Below, piece by piece: positions 1-7,586 of a stretch of 44,526 bases of DNA; position 1 is the stretch's first letter; every line of letters begins with the position of its first letter. The notes beneath the pieces were generated by a model. The model saw only the letters and a program-made list of their open reading frames with translations, was not told where the DNA came from and did not search any database. Source of the DNA: JARRNJ01 sp037385045 (GTDB lineage Bacteria; Pseudomonadota; Gammaproteobacteria; JASBUN01). A program made the position numbers and the translations under genes. The stretch spans positions 1 to 44,526 of the forward strand of contig JARRNJ010000048.1 of assembly GCA_037385045.1 (NCBI GenBank). The letters are read 5' to 3'.

Positions 1-746
1 TTCTTTGGCCTGCACGGGCGAGTGGTCATAATGACCACCTTGTGGCCAAGAAATATTGCCTCTTCAAGATCATGAGTAATGAAAAAAATCGTGACCTTAT
101 TCTTGTAATAAATATCTAACAGCGCTTCGTGCATGACGGATTTGGTCAGTGAGTCCAGAGCTCTATACGGTTCGTCAAGAAGTAGCACTTTTGGATCATT
201 CATTAATGCGCGGACGATCTCAACACGCCGACGCACACCTGACGAATTCTCGCCGGGATAACTGTGTTCCGTTCCGCTTAGACCCGCCGAGGCCATCATG
301 TCACGAGCCTTTTCGACCGCCTCCTTTTGGGTCATCGTACCTTGCATAACGGGTCCAAACGCCACGTTCTCCAGGTTAGTCTTCCACGGAAACAACGCAC
401 CATTCTGGAACACAACCACCCGATCCGGACCTGGTTCTGCCTTTGGCTTGCCCGGTCCGCAAAGCAATTCACCGTCCAGAAAAATGGACCCGTTCGTTAT
501 ACTGTGAAATCCCGCAATGGCATTTAGCAAGGTCGTCTTGCCACACCCGGATGGTCCGACGATCATACAAATTTCACCAGCGCCGATATCCAGGCTACAG
601 GTATCGACTGCTTTCACGGCGGCGCCGTCAGGGTCGTAGACCTTGTCAACTTTCTCGATGCGGATCGCGCCTTTAGTGCCTTTGGAATTCATGTTTCGTA
701 CCTGCTGTTTCGCCTCGAATGCGTTTTGTGAGATGACTGCACTCAT
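1..746 (-). CDS. ABC transporter ATPase, nitrate/sulfonate/taurine type (3' end beyond window)
   Basis: Energises the neighbouring importer by ATP hydrolysis on the cytoplasmic face. The frame is open for 248 codons from ATG at 746 to the left edge, so the C-terminus is missing. Walker A GPSGCGKTT lies at residues 64-72, a Q-loop VVVFQNGALFPWK follows, then Walker B VLLLDEPY, D-loop RALDS and H-loop ITHD. The signature motif is unusual: SSGVRRRVEI stands where SsuB/TauB-type proteins have LSGGMxQRV. The start overlaps the permease stop as ATGA, implying translational coupling. Family placement in the SsuB/TauB/NrtD group is secure; the substrate is not readable from this subunit. Confidence 0.9.
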   Translation of the reverse strand, partial: MSAVISQNAFEAKQQVRNMNSKGTKGAIRIEKVDKVYDPDGAAVKAVDTCSLDIGAGEICMIVGPSGCGKTTLLNAIAGFHSITNGSIFLDGELLCGPGKPKAEPGPDRVVVFQNGALFPWKTNLENVAFGPVMQGTMTQKEAVEKARDMMASAGLSGTEHSYPGENSSGVRRRVEIVRALMNDPKVLLLDEPYRALDSLTKSVMHEALLDIYYKNKVTIFFITHDLEEAIFLGHKVVIMTTRPCRPK

Positions 747-2054
747 TGTCCTCCTCCTCCGAGTGCCAATTCACGCACGCGCCACTGCATCATCTGGTCT
801 CCGGCAATTCGCACAAGAGCGCTGGTCACATATCCGACAATCCCCAACGTCACCATACCGATGATAATCGTCGGGTAACTGACCATCGTGTACGACGTCA
901 TGATGAGATAACCGAGGCCAAACTGTCCGGAAACCATCTCCGCAGCCACCAGCGAGAACCACGCGACCCCGACCGAAATTTGCAGGCCCGTGAACATGTG
1001 CGGAAGTGCACCGGGGATGATCACATGACGGAATACCTGCCACTTGCTCGCTCCGAGGCATGCGGCCGCACGCGGATAGGACTCGTCGATGGACTCCACG
1101 CCCAACATAGTGTTAAGAGCGGTGGCGTAAAATGATGCCAGGGCGGTCAGAAAAATAACGGGCGTCTCCGTACCGCTGAACATCAGAATTGCCAGAGGTA
1201 CCCATGCCAGAATTGGAATCGGCCGCAGTGTTTCGAAAACCGGAAATGTGTATTCGCGGAACTTTTTCGACCACCCCATAATAGTCCTCCGTGAATAGCG
1301 AAATGCCGTAAACGGGATTTCGGCTGGTCCACTCGTTCCAGACCTCGACGGGCCCCGGAATCCTGTCGAAACGCCAAACATGCCAACCTTCGCCCAAGAG
1401 GTACCAAAGCCCTATAAATCCGGCAAACCCTATCACCATCAGATATGGCCGCGGGCTACGCAGCCACTGGGCCACGCGAAACATGACCAGCGACATACCG
1501 GTAAGGCTACTGGTAGCCTCAAGGCCGCCCTCTCCCACTCTAACCTTGTGCGGAAGCTCCTGTACTTGGCCGAGCCACGCCGGAACCGTGAATTCGTTCA
1601 TGAGCATTTTGGCGAAACGGCTCATGACCTCTCTGCCTTCCTCTTGGTCAGACGCCAAAATCTCAATCAGCTTCTGCCCGCTTATCCTGCAAACCTCGCA
1701 ATCCTCCAGGCAGGTGGTCTTGGCCAGCCGCGTATTTTGGTTCTTCAGCAATGCGGCCCACCCGACTACGTCCGCTTCACCTACAATCTTTACGAGTTGT
1801 GTTGCCTGGGCACTTGGTCCCAGCGCATGTTCCACGCGCCCGCTTGCGATTACGAACACGTCATCCGCGCGTTCGTCGACCTTGTAAATGGTATCGCCTT
1901 TTTTGAACAATTCCGGGACCGCGATTTCTGCGATCTGCGCCAATCGCTGTTGGGATAGCGGCTCGAACGGGATTGTCCGCTTTAACAGCGATACAATTCT
2001 GTCAACGTCCAATTCCGATCCGCCCGCCATTTCTTTCGTGCTCGGACTAGTCAT
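743..2054 (-). pseudogene. ABC permease with N-terminal cNBD-like domain, frameshifted
   Basis: Inner-membrane permease of a sulfonate/taurine-type importer. Starting at ATG 2054 (GAGG upstream), residues 17-150 form a cyclic-nucleotide-binding-like domain, a first membrane helix spans about 203-221, and the frame breaks after residue 264. The remaining helices continue in another frame, including the EAA loop beginning PRAAACLGASKW. The break sits in a run of five A (1263-1267, minus strand). Four A would restore V-E-K-F-R-E-Y and a single protein of 436 residues, and the gene length is 3n+1, as one extra base predicts. An internal ATG at 1279 with GGAGG in front could start a truncated product. 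It may be a sequencing error, a real mutation or, least likely, recoding. A cNBD fused to this permease class is unusual. Confidence 0.8.
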
Positions 2055-2175
2055 CGCTCCACCTCGCGCTCCTCCAAAATGCCGCCAGGCAGGGTGCACA
2101 ATTCCGCGTCTAACACCCCGCCCAGCGACACAGACTGCCGGCTAGACTTCAGCCACTCTTACTACAGTCTACTCA

Positions 2176-3318
2176 CTATTTGTAATCCGACTCCGGAACC
2201 GCCTTAACCTCGCCCACCGGCGCCGTTAGGCCACGCTCCTTCAATATCTCGTTCGCAAATTCCGGCATCACAGCCTCTGGACGTAGTTTGCTCACGTTGA
2301 TGCTCTTGACTGAATGCAGAAATTTCGTATCCGTCCTGATCAAGTCCATTATGTCAGGTGTGAACGCGAACGGCAGAATCAGGCGAGAATCCGTACCGCC
2401 CTCGCTCTTGGGATACTTACCGGTGAACGCCATCCACATTTCTTTTTTGGTGAAGCCGGTAGTGTAGCTCGCCGCTATTTTTGCAATCTCCTCGGCATGT
2501 TTTGGATTCGCCATGTATAGCTGGGCATCGAGCTCGGCTTTCAGCCAACCCCTTACAACATCTGGGCGTTGTTTGATCAGATCGGCCCGCATGTTCAAGA
2601 AGGCCCCATCATGCTCGTTAAGGTTGACACCGGAGCCCGCTCGCCGAGCAATACCTTCTTGCACAATTTTCGATGCCGTGGGCTCCCAAATCACTGCGGC
2701 GTCCAGCTTGCCGGCTTTGAAGCCACTGGTCATAACCTCGATGTTTTGATTCAGATACTCAGCCGGCTTGATGTTAAGTTTGTGGAAAGCCGCACGCAGG
2801 AACCGGTCCGAACACGCGCCCTTCGCAGTCGCGACACGTTTCCCGTTCATCCACTTAAACGCGTCTATGGGATTCGCGAACTTCGGGGCATCGTTACGTA
2901 CGATCAGAATATTACACTGATCATAGGCATAGCCGGGGACAGCTACCATACGAATGTCGGCAACGCGGGTTTTGGTTGTTGAGACAATGGCGGGCATGTC
3001 GCCCATGTAACCGATGTCCTCTTTTCCGGCCAGCATGGCGTTGACGATAATCGCGCCTTGCAGGCCAATCTGAAACTCCACTGTGGAGCCCTTCGGCAAG
3101 TACTTCTTCCAGAGTTGCTTGCCGCGCATGACGACGCCTGACCACGACTCTGTGTAATAGGGCTGATAACCGACGACCAAATGTATTGGATCGCCGGGCT
3201 TGCCGTAGTCCTTAGCTTGAGCACCACCAACAACCATTAAGCTAGCAGCGACAAGCCCTAGTGACATTCCGAGCCACCGGGCTACTCGATTGCTTATACT
3301 GCGGATCTTGCTATTCAT
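2176..3318 (-). CDS. Periplasmic substrate-binding protein, SsuA/TauA/NMT1-like
   Basis: Captures the substrate in the periplasm for the ABC importer. The start at ATG 3318 is preceded by GGAGGAGG; an in-frame TTG at 3333 is less likely. Residues 1-35 are a signal peptide with positive N-region, hydrophobic core and an AQA cleavage site. The mature protein shows the SsuA/NrtA-like pattern: an early beta strand IHLVVGYQP, the segment EDIGYMGDMPAI and the later KLDAAVIWEP. At 380 residues it is longer than typical SsuA/TauA. It lies in the same strand as the oxygenase genes, separated by 275 bp from the Rieske-cNBD gene, so it may have its own promoter. The ligand is probably a small anionic organic molecule (inference). 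Confidence 0.88.
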   Translation of the reverse strand: MNSKIRSISNRVARWLGMSLGLVAASLMVVGGAQAKDYGKPGDPIHLVVGYQPYYTESWSGVVMRGKQLWKKYLPKGSTVEFQIGLQGAIIVNAMLAGKEDIGYMGDMPAIVSTTKTRVADIRMVAVPGYAYDQCNILIVRNDAPKFANPIDAFKWMNGKRVATAKGACSDRFLRAAFHKLNIKPAEYLNQNIEVMTSGFKAGKLDAAVIWEPTASKIVQEGIARRAGSGVNLNEHDGAFLNMRADLIKQRPDVVRGWLKAELDAQLYMANPKHAEEIAKIAASYTTGFTKKEMWMAFTGKYPKSEGGTDSRLILPFAFTPDIMDLIRTDTKFLHSVKSINVSKLRPEAVMPEFANEILKERGLTAPVGEVKAVPESDYK

Positions 3319-3593
3319 AACATCCTCCTCCAAGTTATGGACTCCCGCTCATTCCAAATCCCTAGGTGCGGATTCATTCTTCAGGTTGTTCTCGATGTGG
3401 AACCCGCGTCGGTTACGTTCAACGTGTGATAGATCGGGCGCCTTTTCTCACTCCTTAGATGCCATCACCTCGTTGACATAGCAGACATTATTGACGTGAC
3501 AACCACACCTCCGACGCGTCCTTGCCCACCCGCACTATTACTGGGTGATTCGCTACTCCTCCGCTGCCCCGAATATCAATGGACCGCGAAAGC
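3319..3593. other. Intergenic spacer between binding protein and Rieske-cNBD genes
   Basis: No open frame with support was seen in this 275-bp gap. Read on the minus strand it ends in a strong GGAGGAGG ribosome-binding site for the binding-protein gene. A weak sigma-70-like TTGTCA with TATGTC 16 bp downstream occurs near the middle, but the match is poor. No terminator with a U-tract was found. Confidence 0.4.
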
Positions 3594-4340
3594 CTATTTC
3601 GCACCCGACGACGCCAAGTAGCGCGTGACGAGATGCACGAGTTTGGTCATTACCTGGTATCCGGCAGCTGGATCATTGCCCAACACTTCGAGCACGGCTT
3701 GCCCGTTCAACGCGAGGACCGATGAAGTCTCTATGCACGACGCCTTCGCAATGCGACGCGGTTGATCTTGCAGCAATGCGGCCCACCCAAATACCTCACC
3801 CTTTCGCAAAATGAATCCTGCGGGGCTCACGCGATCGTCCCTACCTAACAGAAACTCAATCCGGCCGGTGTCCAGAATGTACAGGTCCTGCACGGAATCG
3901 CCGACGTCGTATATCGTGCTGCCTTCTTCGAACTGTTCCTCGCGTGCTAATTTCGACAGCGCAGCGCGTGTTTCGGAAGAGAGCCCTTCGAACAACGGCG
4001 CCACATCCAAGGCGCTCGACGATCCGATGTAAATCTCACCATCCTTGACCTGCAGCTCGAAAAATTCCAGTCCGGTTTCCGCCAAGCCCATCGGCGCGCC
4101 GGTCTTGACGTCCCACTGCCAAAGATGTTGGTGACAAGTCAAGACGCTACCATCATAGAACCCTTCGCAGAGCTCCACTTCCTGATGCGGACAAATAGCC
4201 TGGTATGCGTAATACTCGTCTCCGGAATTGAGAACGAGCACCTTGTCGCCCGATTCCGTCTCAAACCGCTGCATTCCATCCTTCGGAATATCTTCCACTC
4301 GGCACAGTCGTGTCAGACTCATCATTCCAACCTTGCTCAT
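3594..4340 (-). CDS. Rieske ferredoxin fused to a cNBD-like domain
   Basis: The N-terminal third is a Rieske [2Fe-2S] ferredoxin nearly identical in layout to the adjacent stand-alone ferredoxin. Ligands are C50, H52, C69 and H72 (CxH-X16-CxxH), with the HQHLWQWD segment typical of TmoC-like ferredoxins. Residues about 112-243 form a cyclic-nucleotide-binding-like beta barrel, with no helix-turn-helix after it. In the phosphate-binding cassette the usual FGE is FGW (residues 184-186) while the P-R pair is kept, so it may not bind cAMP in the classical way. The ATG at 4340 overlaps the upstream stop (ATGA); ATGs at 4325/4322 behind AAGG align better with the paralogue's start. Either an electron carrier gated by a small ligand or a sensor reading oxygenase redox state is possible. 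Confidence 0.88.
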   Translation of the reverse strand: MSKVGMMSLTRLCRVEDIPKDGMQRFETESGDKVLVLNSGDEYYAYQAICPHQEVELCEGFYDGSVLTCHQHLWQWDVKTGAPMGLAETGLEFFELQVKDGEIYIGSSSALDVAPLFEGLSSETRAALSKLAREEQFEEGSTIYDVGDSVQDLYILDTGRIEFLLGRDDRVSPAGFILRKGEVFGWAALLQDQPRRIAKASCIETSSVLALNGQAVLEVLGNDPAAGYQVMTKLVHLVTRYLASSGAK

Positions 4341-4678
4341 CGTCCGCCAGCAGCCGCCTGACGCGCGCCCGGCTCACAAACGTAGATTTCGCCGCCTTCG
4401 ACCTCAATATCCACGGTCATCAGCGGTGCCTCTGCGAGGCCCATCATGTCGCCCGTCTTGACATCCCACTGCCAGAGATGCTGATGACACGTAAGAACGC
4501 ATCCGTCATAGAATCCCTCGCATAGTTCCACCTCTTGATGCGGACAAATGGCATCGTAGGCGAAATAACCATCACCGCTGCGCAACACAAGAACCTTGGC
4601 GCCGCTATCCAGCTCGAACTGCTTCATACCGTCCTGCGGTATGTCGGATGCCTTGCACAAAAAGGTACGCGACTGCAT
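4337..4678 (-). CDS. Rieske-type [2Fe-2S] ferredoxin (TmoC-like)
   Basis: Small soluble electron carrier of 113 residues that would pass electrons from the reductase to the oxygenase alpha subunit. The Rieske ligands are in CPH and CHQH, separated by 16 residues, followed by LWQWD, the pattern of toluene-monooxygenase and MsmC-type ferredoxins. It lies 17 bp after the reductase gene and overlaps the Rieske-cNBD gene by ATGA. It is clearly a close duplicate of that gene's first domain (shared DIP-DGM, VLVL-SGD and CPHQEVELCEGFYDG). Having two near-identical ferredoxins in one oxygenase cluster is odd and suggests that one is specialised. Confidence 0.92.
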   Translation of the reverse strand: MQSRTFLCKASDIPQDGMKQFELDSGAKVLVLRSGDGYFAYDAICPHQEVELCEGFYDGCVLTCHQHLWQWDVKTGDMMGLAEAPLMTVDIEVEGGEIYVCEPGARQAAAGGR

Positions 4679-4695
4679 ATGCGACTACTCCTCAA

Positions 4696-5739
4696 CTAAC
4701 TGAATTTGTCGTACCGAATTGAATCCGCCGAAAGCCTTGCTTCAAGCACCAACGTCCGAATGGCAGCCTCTACCGCGGGCGGCGGCCCCGCAAGATACGC
4801 AATAACGTCGTCGTAGGACCCCTTCATTTTGCGCGCAGCAACCTCATGAACGAATCCTGCGTCGAAATCCAGCGACGGGTAGGCAGAAACGATGTCTTCC
4901 GGCACGTCTTCGGCCGAGAACGCGACCGTTATATGGAGGGTTTCCGGGAACTGCGCCTTGAATGCCGTCAGCTCGTCCAGGTAAAAGGCATCTCCGGCCG
5001 TACGCACCCCGAAGAACAGGTAGCCGTTGTGATCGCGGAAATAGCCTTCCTGACACCCGCGGGAAAGCATGGACATCATGCCCGCGATACCACTTCCACC
5101 CGCTATGAATAGTGGGTTTTTGCCAATGCCAGGATAGAACGTCGCGCTTCCCAGTGGTCCGAACAACTCGAGCTTGACGCCCGTAGGATCATTGGCAAAC
5201 AGCCACTCCGACACACCACCGCCCGGTAGCTTCTTGATGACAAATTCAAGGGTCTTGGGGTGACGCTCGAAATTGACCATGGAATAGCCGCGATACCCCT
5301 CGATGCCGGGAAACCGAATGGCCACGAACTGGCCGGCATCGAACTCTCGGGGGCTCTCCAACTCCACGGTCAGGGTTTTTACATCGTGCGCGAGCGTTCG
5401 ACTATGCCGCACGACTCCCGTGAAGTTGTCGGGAACAACCGACCCGGGCGCCGTTTCCGAAATGAAGTTGGCGACCTCGATGGACAGATCGGTCTTGGCG
5501 GAACATTGGCACATGAGAAACTCGCCCTGCTCGGCCTTCAGATATTTCCGACCTGGGGCATCGGGCCAATGATCGACCACGTCGCCTTGAATCAGCTTCG
5601 CCTTGCATGTACCGCACGTGCCGGTCGCGCACTCATATGGCAGCGCGACACCCGTACGCAACCCGGCATATAAGACGCTTTCGTTCGAACTCCCGTCAAA
5701 TTCGAATGCTCGATTTCTTGCCTTGACCTGTACCTTCAT
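4696..5739 (-). CDS. Oxygenase reductase: plant-type [2Fe-2S] + FAD/NAD domains
   Basis: Transfers electrons from NAD(P)H via FAD and a chloroplast-type [2Fe-2S] cluster to the Rieske ferredoxin. The N-terminal ferredoxin domain has cluster ligands C37, C42, C45 and C77 (ECATGTCGTC, then FLMCQC). An FNR-like domain follows with an RGYSM flavin motif and the nucleotide motif IAGGSGIAG. At about 347 residues it has the length of BenC/TmoF/MsmD-type reductases. ATG 5739 is chosen over the GTG codon immediately before it (5742). It sits between the beta-subunit and ferredoxin genes and completes a self-sufficient electron chain. Confidence 0.92.
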   Translation of the reverse strand: MKVQVKARNRAFEFDGSSNESVLYAGLRTGVALPYECATGTCGTCKAKLIQGDVVDHWPDAPGRKYLKAEQGEFLMCQCSAKTDLSIEVANFISETAPGSVVPDNFTGVVRHSRTLAHDVKTLTVELESPREFDAGQFVAIRFPGIEGYRGYSMVNFERHPKTLEFVIKKLPGGGVSEWLFANDPTGVKLELFGPLGSATFYPGIGKNPLFIAGGSGIAGMMSMLSRGCQEGYFRDHNGYLFFGVRTAGDAFYLDELTAFKAQFPETLHITVAFSAEDVPEDIVSAYPSLDFDAGFVHEVAARKMKGSYDDVIAYLAGPPPAVEAAIRTLVLEARLSADSIRYDKFS

Positions 5740-5768
5740 CACTTCTGCCTTTACTGAGGCTGCATATC

Positions 5769-6230
5769 TCAGAACGGCACGTGATGGCCGATGCCCAACT
5801 CCCGCGTGTCGAGATGAATATCCCGACTCACCAAGGTCGCACCATCACCATTCAACTTTACGGTATCGTACATTTTCCCTACCGCGTAGAGTTCAGTAGT
5901 CCCGCCATCAAGGGACGTTTTGAACACCTGCAACCCGGATACAATCTCGGCTTCCTTGTCATTGTCCTTCATATCAATCGTATAAATCGTCACGTGGCGT
6001 GTCAGGGGCGAATGATCGCTGTTGTGCCGCGGAAGGTTCTTGAACAAGGTCGCCATTCCGCTCTTGTCGTGCTCGAGCCAAATCATGTTCTTCCGGATCT
6101 CGGGGCTGTAGGCGGAAATTCGATACTTGTAACCGTCGTCACACAGGTCCAAATAAGCGTCAAAATTCTTCTCATCCAACGCCATGGTGGACTTGTAAAC
6201 CAATCTCTCAATGGTTTCGCGGGCGTTCAT
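5769..6230 (-). CDS. Rieske oxygenase beta (small) subunit
   Basis: Small structural subunit of a ring-hydroxylating-type dioxygenase, NTF2/SnoaL-like fold, 153 residues, which packs with alpha to form the hydroxylase. The N-terminus has the family pattern ARETIERLVYKSTMALDEKNFDAYL and the C-terminal sheet ends in RDIHLDTREL. It reads from ATG 6230 with AGGAG ten bases upstream. It follows alpha across a 91-bp gap holding a perfect 12-bp hairpin and precedes the reductase by 29 bp. Beta subunits have no catalytic residues, so specificity cannot be inferred from it. Confidence 0.88.
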   Translation of the reverse strand: MNARETIERLVYKSTMALDEKNFDAYLDLCDDGYKYRISAYSPEIRKNMIWLEHDKSGMATLFKNLPRHNSDHSPLTRHVTIYTIDMKDNDKEAEIVSGLQVFKTSLDGGTTELYAVGKMYDTVKLNGDGATLVSRDIHLDTRELGIGHHVPF

Positions 6231-6279
6231 TCGGAATTACTCCTGCACTGATGTTCAAACAATAGTCGATCATGTCAGC

Positions 6280-6306
6280 AAAGGCTCGCGCAGTGCGCGA
6301 GCCTTT
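6280..6306 (-). terminator. Perfect 12-bp intercistronic hairpin between alpha and beta genes
   Basis: AAAGGCTCGCGC (6280-6291), loop AGT, then GCGCGAGCCTTT (6295-6306) form a perfect inverted repeat with a 3-nt loop. The arm ends in CCTTT on the minus strand and CCTTTT on the plus strand. It could act as a partial terminator or as a 3'-end stabiliser of the alpha message. The U-tract is short and lies mostly within the stem, so full termination is uncertain. Confidence 0.65.
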
Positions 6307-6321
6307 TACACTCCAACCTAA

Positions 6322-7527
6322 TCAGGCCGCCTCTCCTTTGGCTGGCGCCAGGGGAGCGGATGCCTTGCGGCCCATACGGCGACTCCACTCCGCGTAGAAG
6401 TGACGCATGCCGATCTCGTCGTGAATCGTGTTGTGTTCTTCGCGGCCCTGGATGACCCATTTGCTGTCAGTGCCTTCGTGCATCGCGCGACCTTGCCCAT
6501 ACACCGCCAGCAAGTCTTCATGCAGATTACGCCCGAAAGGACCCCAAATCGTGTTGTGGTCCCGGATGCGTTCGGCACGCTGTTCAGGCGTATCGCTCTT
6601 CAGACCAAGGCCTCGGAACTCAATGATGACCCTGTCCGGCCCCAATGGAATCGCCGTATCCATGCGCAACACCGAAGTGCGCAGGTTGTAGGTCATTCCG
6701 GGGAACAGGTCGATCAAGAGCCAGCCGCCGGGGGCAAGCCCGGGCCAACCCACACCACGATTCGCACTCCCGTCATATTTGTCGTACTGGACCTCCATCG
6801 AACCCACGGACGCGTGGCCGTTCTTGTATCCGGTATACTTGCGGTCGTAATAGCCCGGCTGGATCATGCCGGTGATGCGATTAAAGTAATGAAGGAAGTC
6901 GTGGTAGAACTCGCTGTTGGTGTCGTGCCAAAGCTTATAGTTCGTGTTAACGATTGCCTTGTGAAAACTGAACACCTCCATTTCCGGCTCTAGGCACTCC
7001 TCAAGCAGGCTCAATGCGTCCCCGATATATTCTTTCAGGGACATGGAATCGTCGTCGACGTTGACCCAGACGAATCCGCCGTAGCCCACGTCGCATTTGA
7101 CTTCGCGCAGGCAGACATCTTCCTTGCACAGCCGGTCTTGGTAACCCTCGGTGCCGCGCGGAATGTCAACGCAATTGCCCTTCGTGTCGAAGGACCACGC
7201 ATGGAAGATGCAAGTCATGTTCTTAACGTTGCCCGAGGGATCGTACAGGATCGTGTTGCCGCGATGCGGGCAAATGTTGTAAAACGCGCGCACCTTCTGG
7301 TCGTCGCCACGGACAATGATCAAGTTCTCTCCACCGGGATGGTGAAATGTGCGGTAGTCATGCACCTCGGGAATTTCGCTCTCGTGGCAGGCGATGATCC
7401 ATACCTTGTTGAAGATTTTCTCTTGCTCTTCGCGAAACAGATCCTCACTGGTGTAGATGGCGGTATCTACGTAGTGGGTGTCTGGAAGGTTGGGCTTGGC
7501 ATGCCAGCCTGCGGAATCACGCGACAT
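6322..7527 (-). CDS. Rieske non-heme iron oxygenase alpha (large) subunit
   Basis: Catalytic subunit (401 residues) of a two-subunit Rieske oxygenase. The Rieske cluster ligands are C86, H88, C106 and H109 (CxH-X17-CxxH, ordinary spacing). The mononuclear iron site reads E206-F-Y-H209-D-F-L-H213. The bridging acid is Glu where most family members have Asp, and the two His are spaced X3, not the usual X4. A likely carboxylate ligand lies in LHEDLLAVYGQ near the C-terminus. AGGAGG lies seven bases before ATG 7527. It heads the cluster with beta, reductase, ferredoxins and a sulfonate-type importer, as in methanesulfonate monooxygenase, but the X26 Rieske spacing reported for MsmA is absent. A small or aliphatic substrate is plausible; an aromatic one is not excluded. 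Confidence 0.92.
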   Translation of the reverse strand: MSRDSAGWHAKPNLPDTHYVDTAIYTSEDLFREEQEKIFNKVWIIACHESEIPEVHDYRTFHHPGGENLIIVRGDDQKVRAFYNICPHRGNTILYDPSGNVKNMTCIFHAWSFDTKGNCVDIPRGTEGYQDRLCKEDVCLREVKCDVGYGGFVWVNVDDDSMSLKEYIGDALSLLEECLEPEMEVFSFHKAIVNTNYKLWHDTNSEFYHDFLHYFNRITGMIQPGYYDRKYTGYKNGHASVGSMEVQYDKYDGSANRGVGWPGLAPGGWLLIDLFPGMTYNLRTSVLRMDTAIPLGPDRVIIEFRGLGLKSDTPEQRAERIRDHNTIWGPFGRNLHEDLLAVYGQGRAMHEGTDSKWVIQGREEHNTIHDEIGMRHFYAEWSRRMGRKASAPLAPAKGEAA

Positions 7528-7570
7528 TGTGTTACCTCCTGATCAAGATTGTGCGACTCCCGTCAACCGC

Positions 7571-7586
7571 AGCACTTTCTATGCCA
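7571..7586 (-). promoter_or_regulatory. Sigma-54-type (-24/-12) promoter of the oxygenase cluster
   Basis: On the minus strand the sequence is TGGCATAGAAAGTGCT, with GG and GC separated by exactly ten bases as sigma-54 requires, and TGGCA and TGCT matching the consensus. Transcription would start near 7560, about 33 nt before the alpha ATG. A perfect dyad GCGTTTC-GCTCG-GAAACGC at 7690-7708, about 140 bp upstream of that start, is a possible enhancer-binding-protein site. Confidence 0.6.

Noticed and set aside
1257..1290. Programmed frameshift in the permease gene
   Set aside because: The required +1 shift at GAAAAAG has no supporting stop codon or known stimulatory element, and an extra base in a homopolymer is simpler.
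6322..7527. Naming the oxygenase msmA (methanesulfonate monooxygenase)
   Set aside because: Gene content fits, but the Rieske motif is CxH-X17-CxxH, not the X26 spacing reported for MsmA, and no substrate-specific residue is known to me that would decide.
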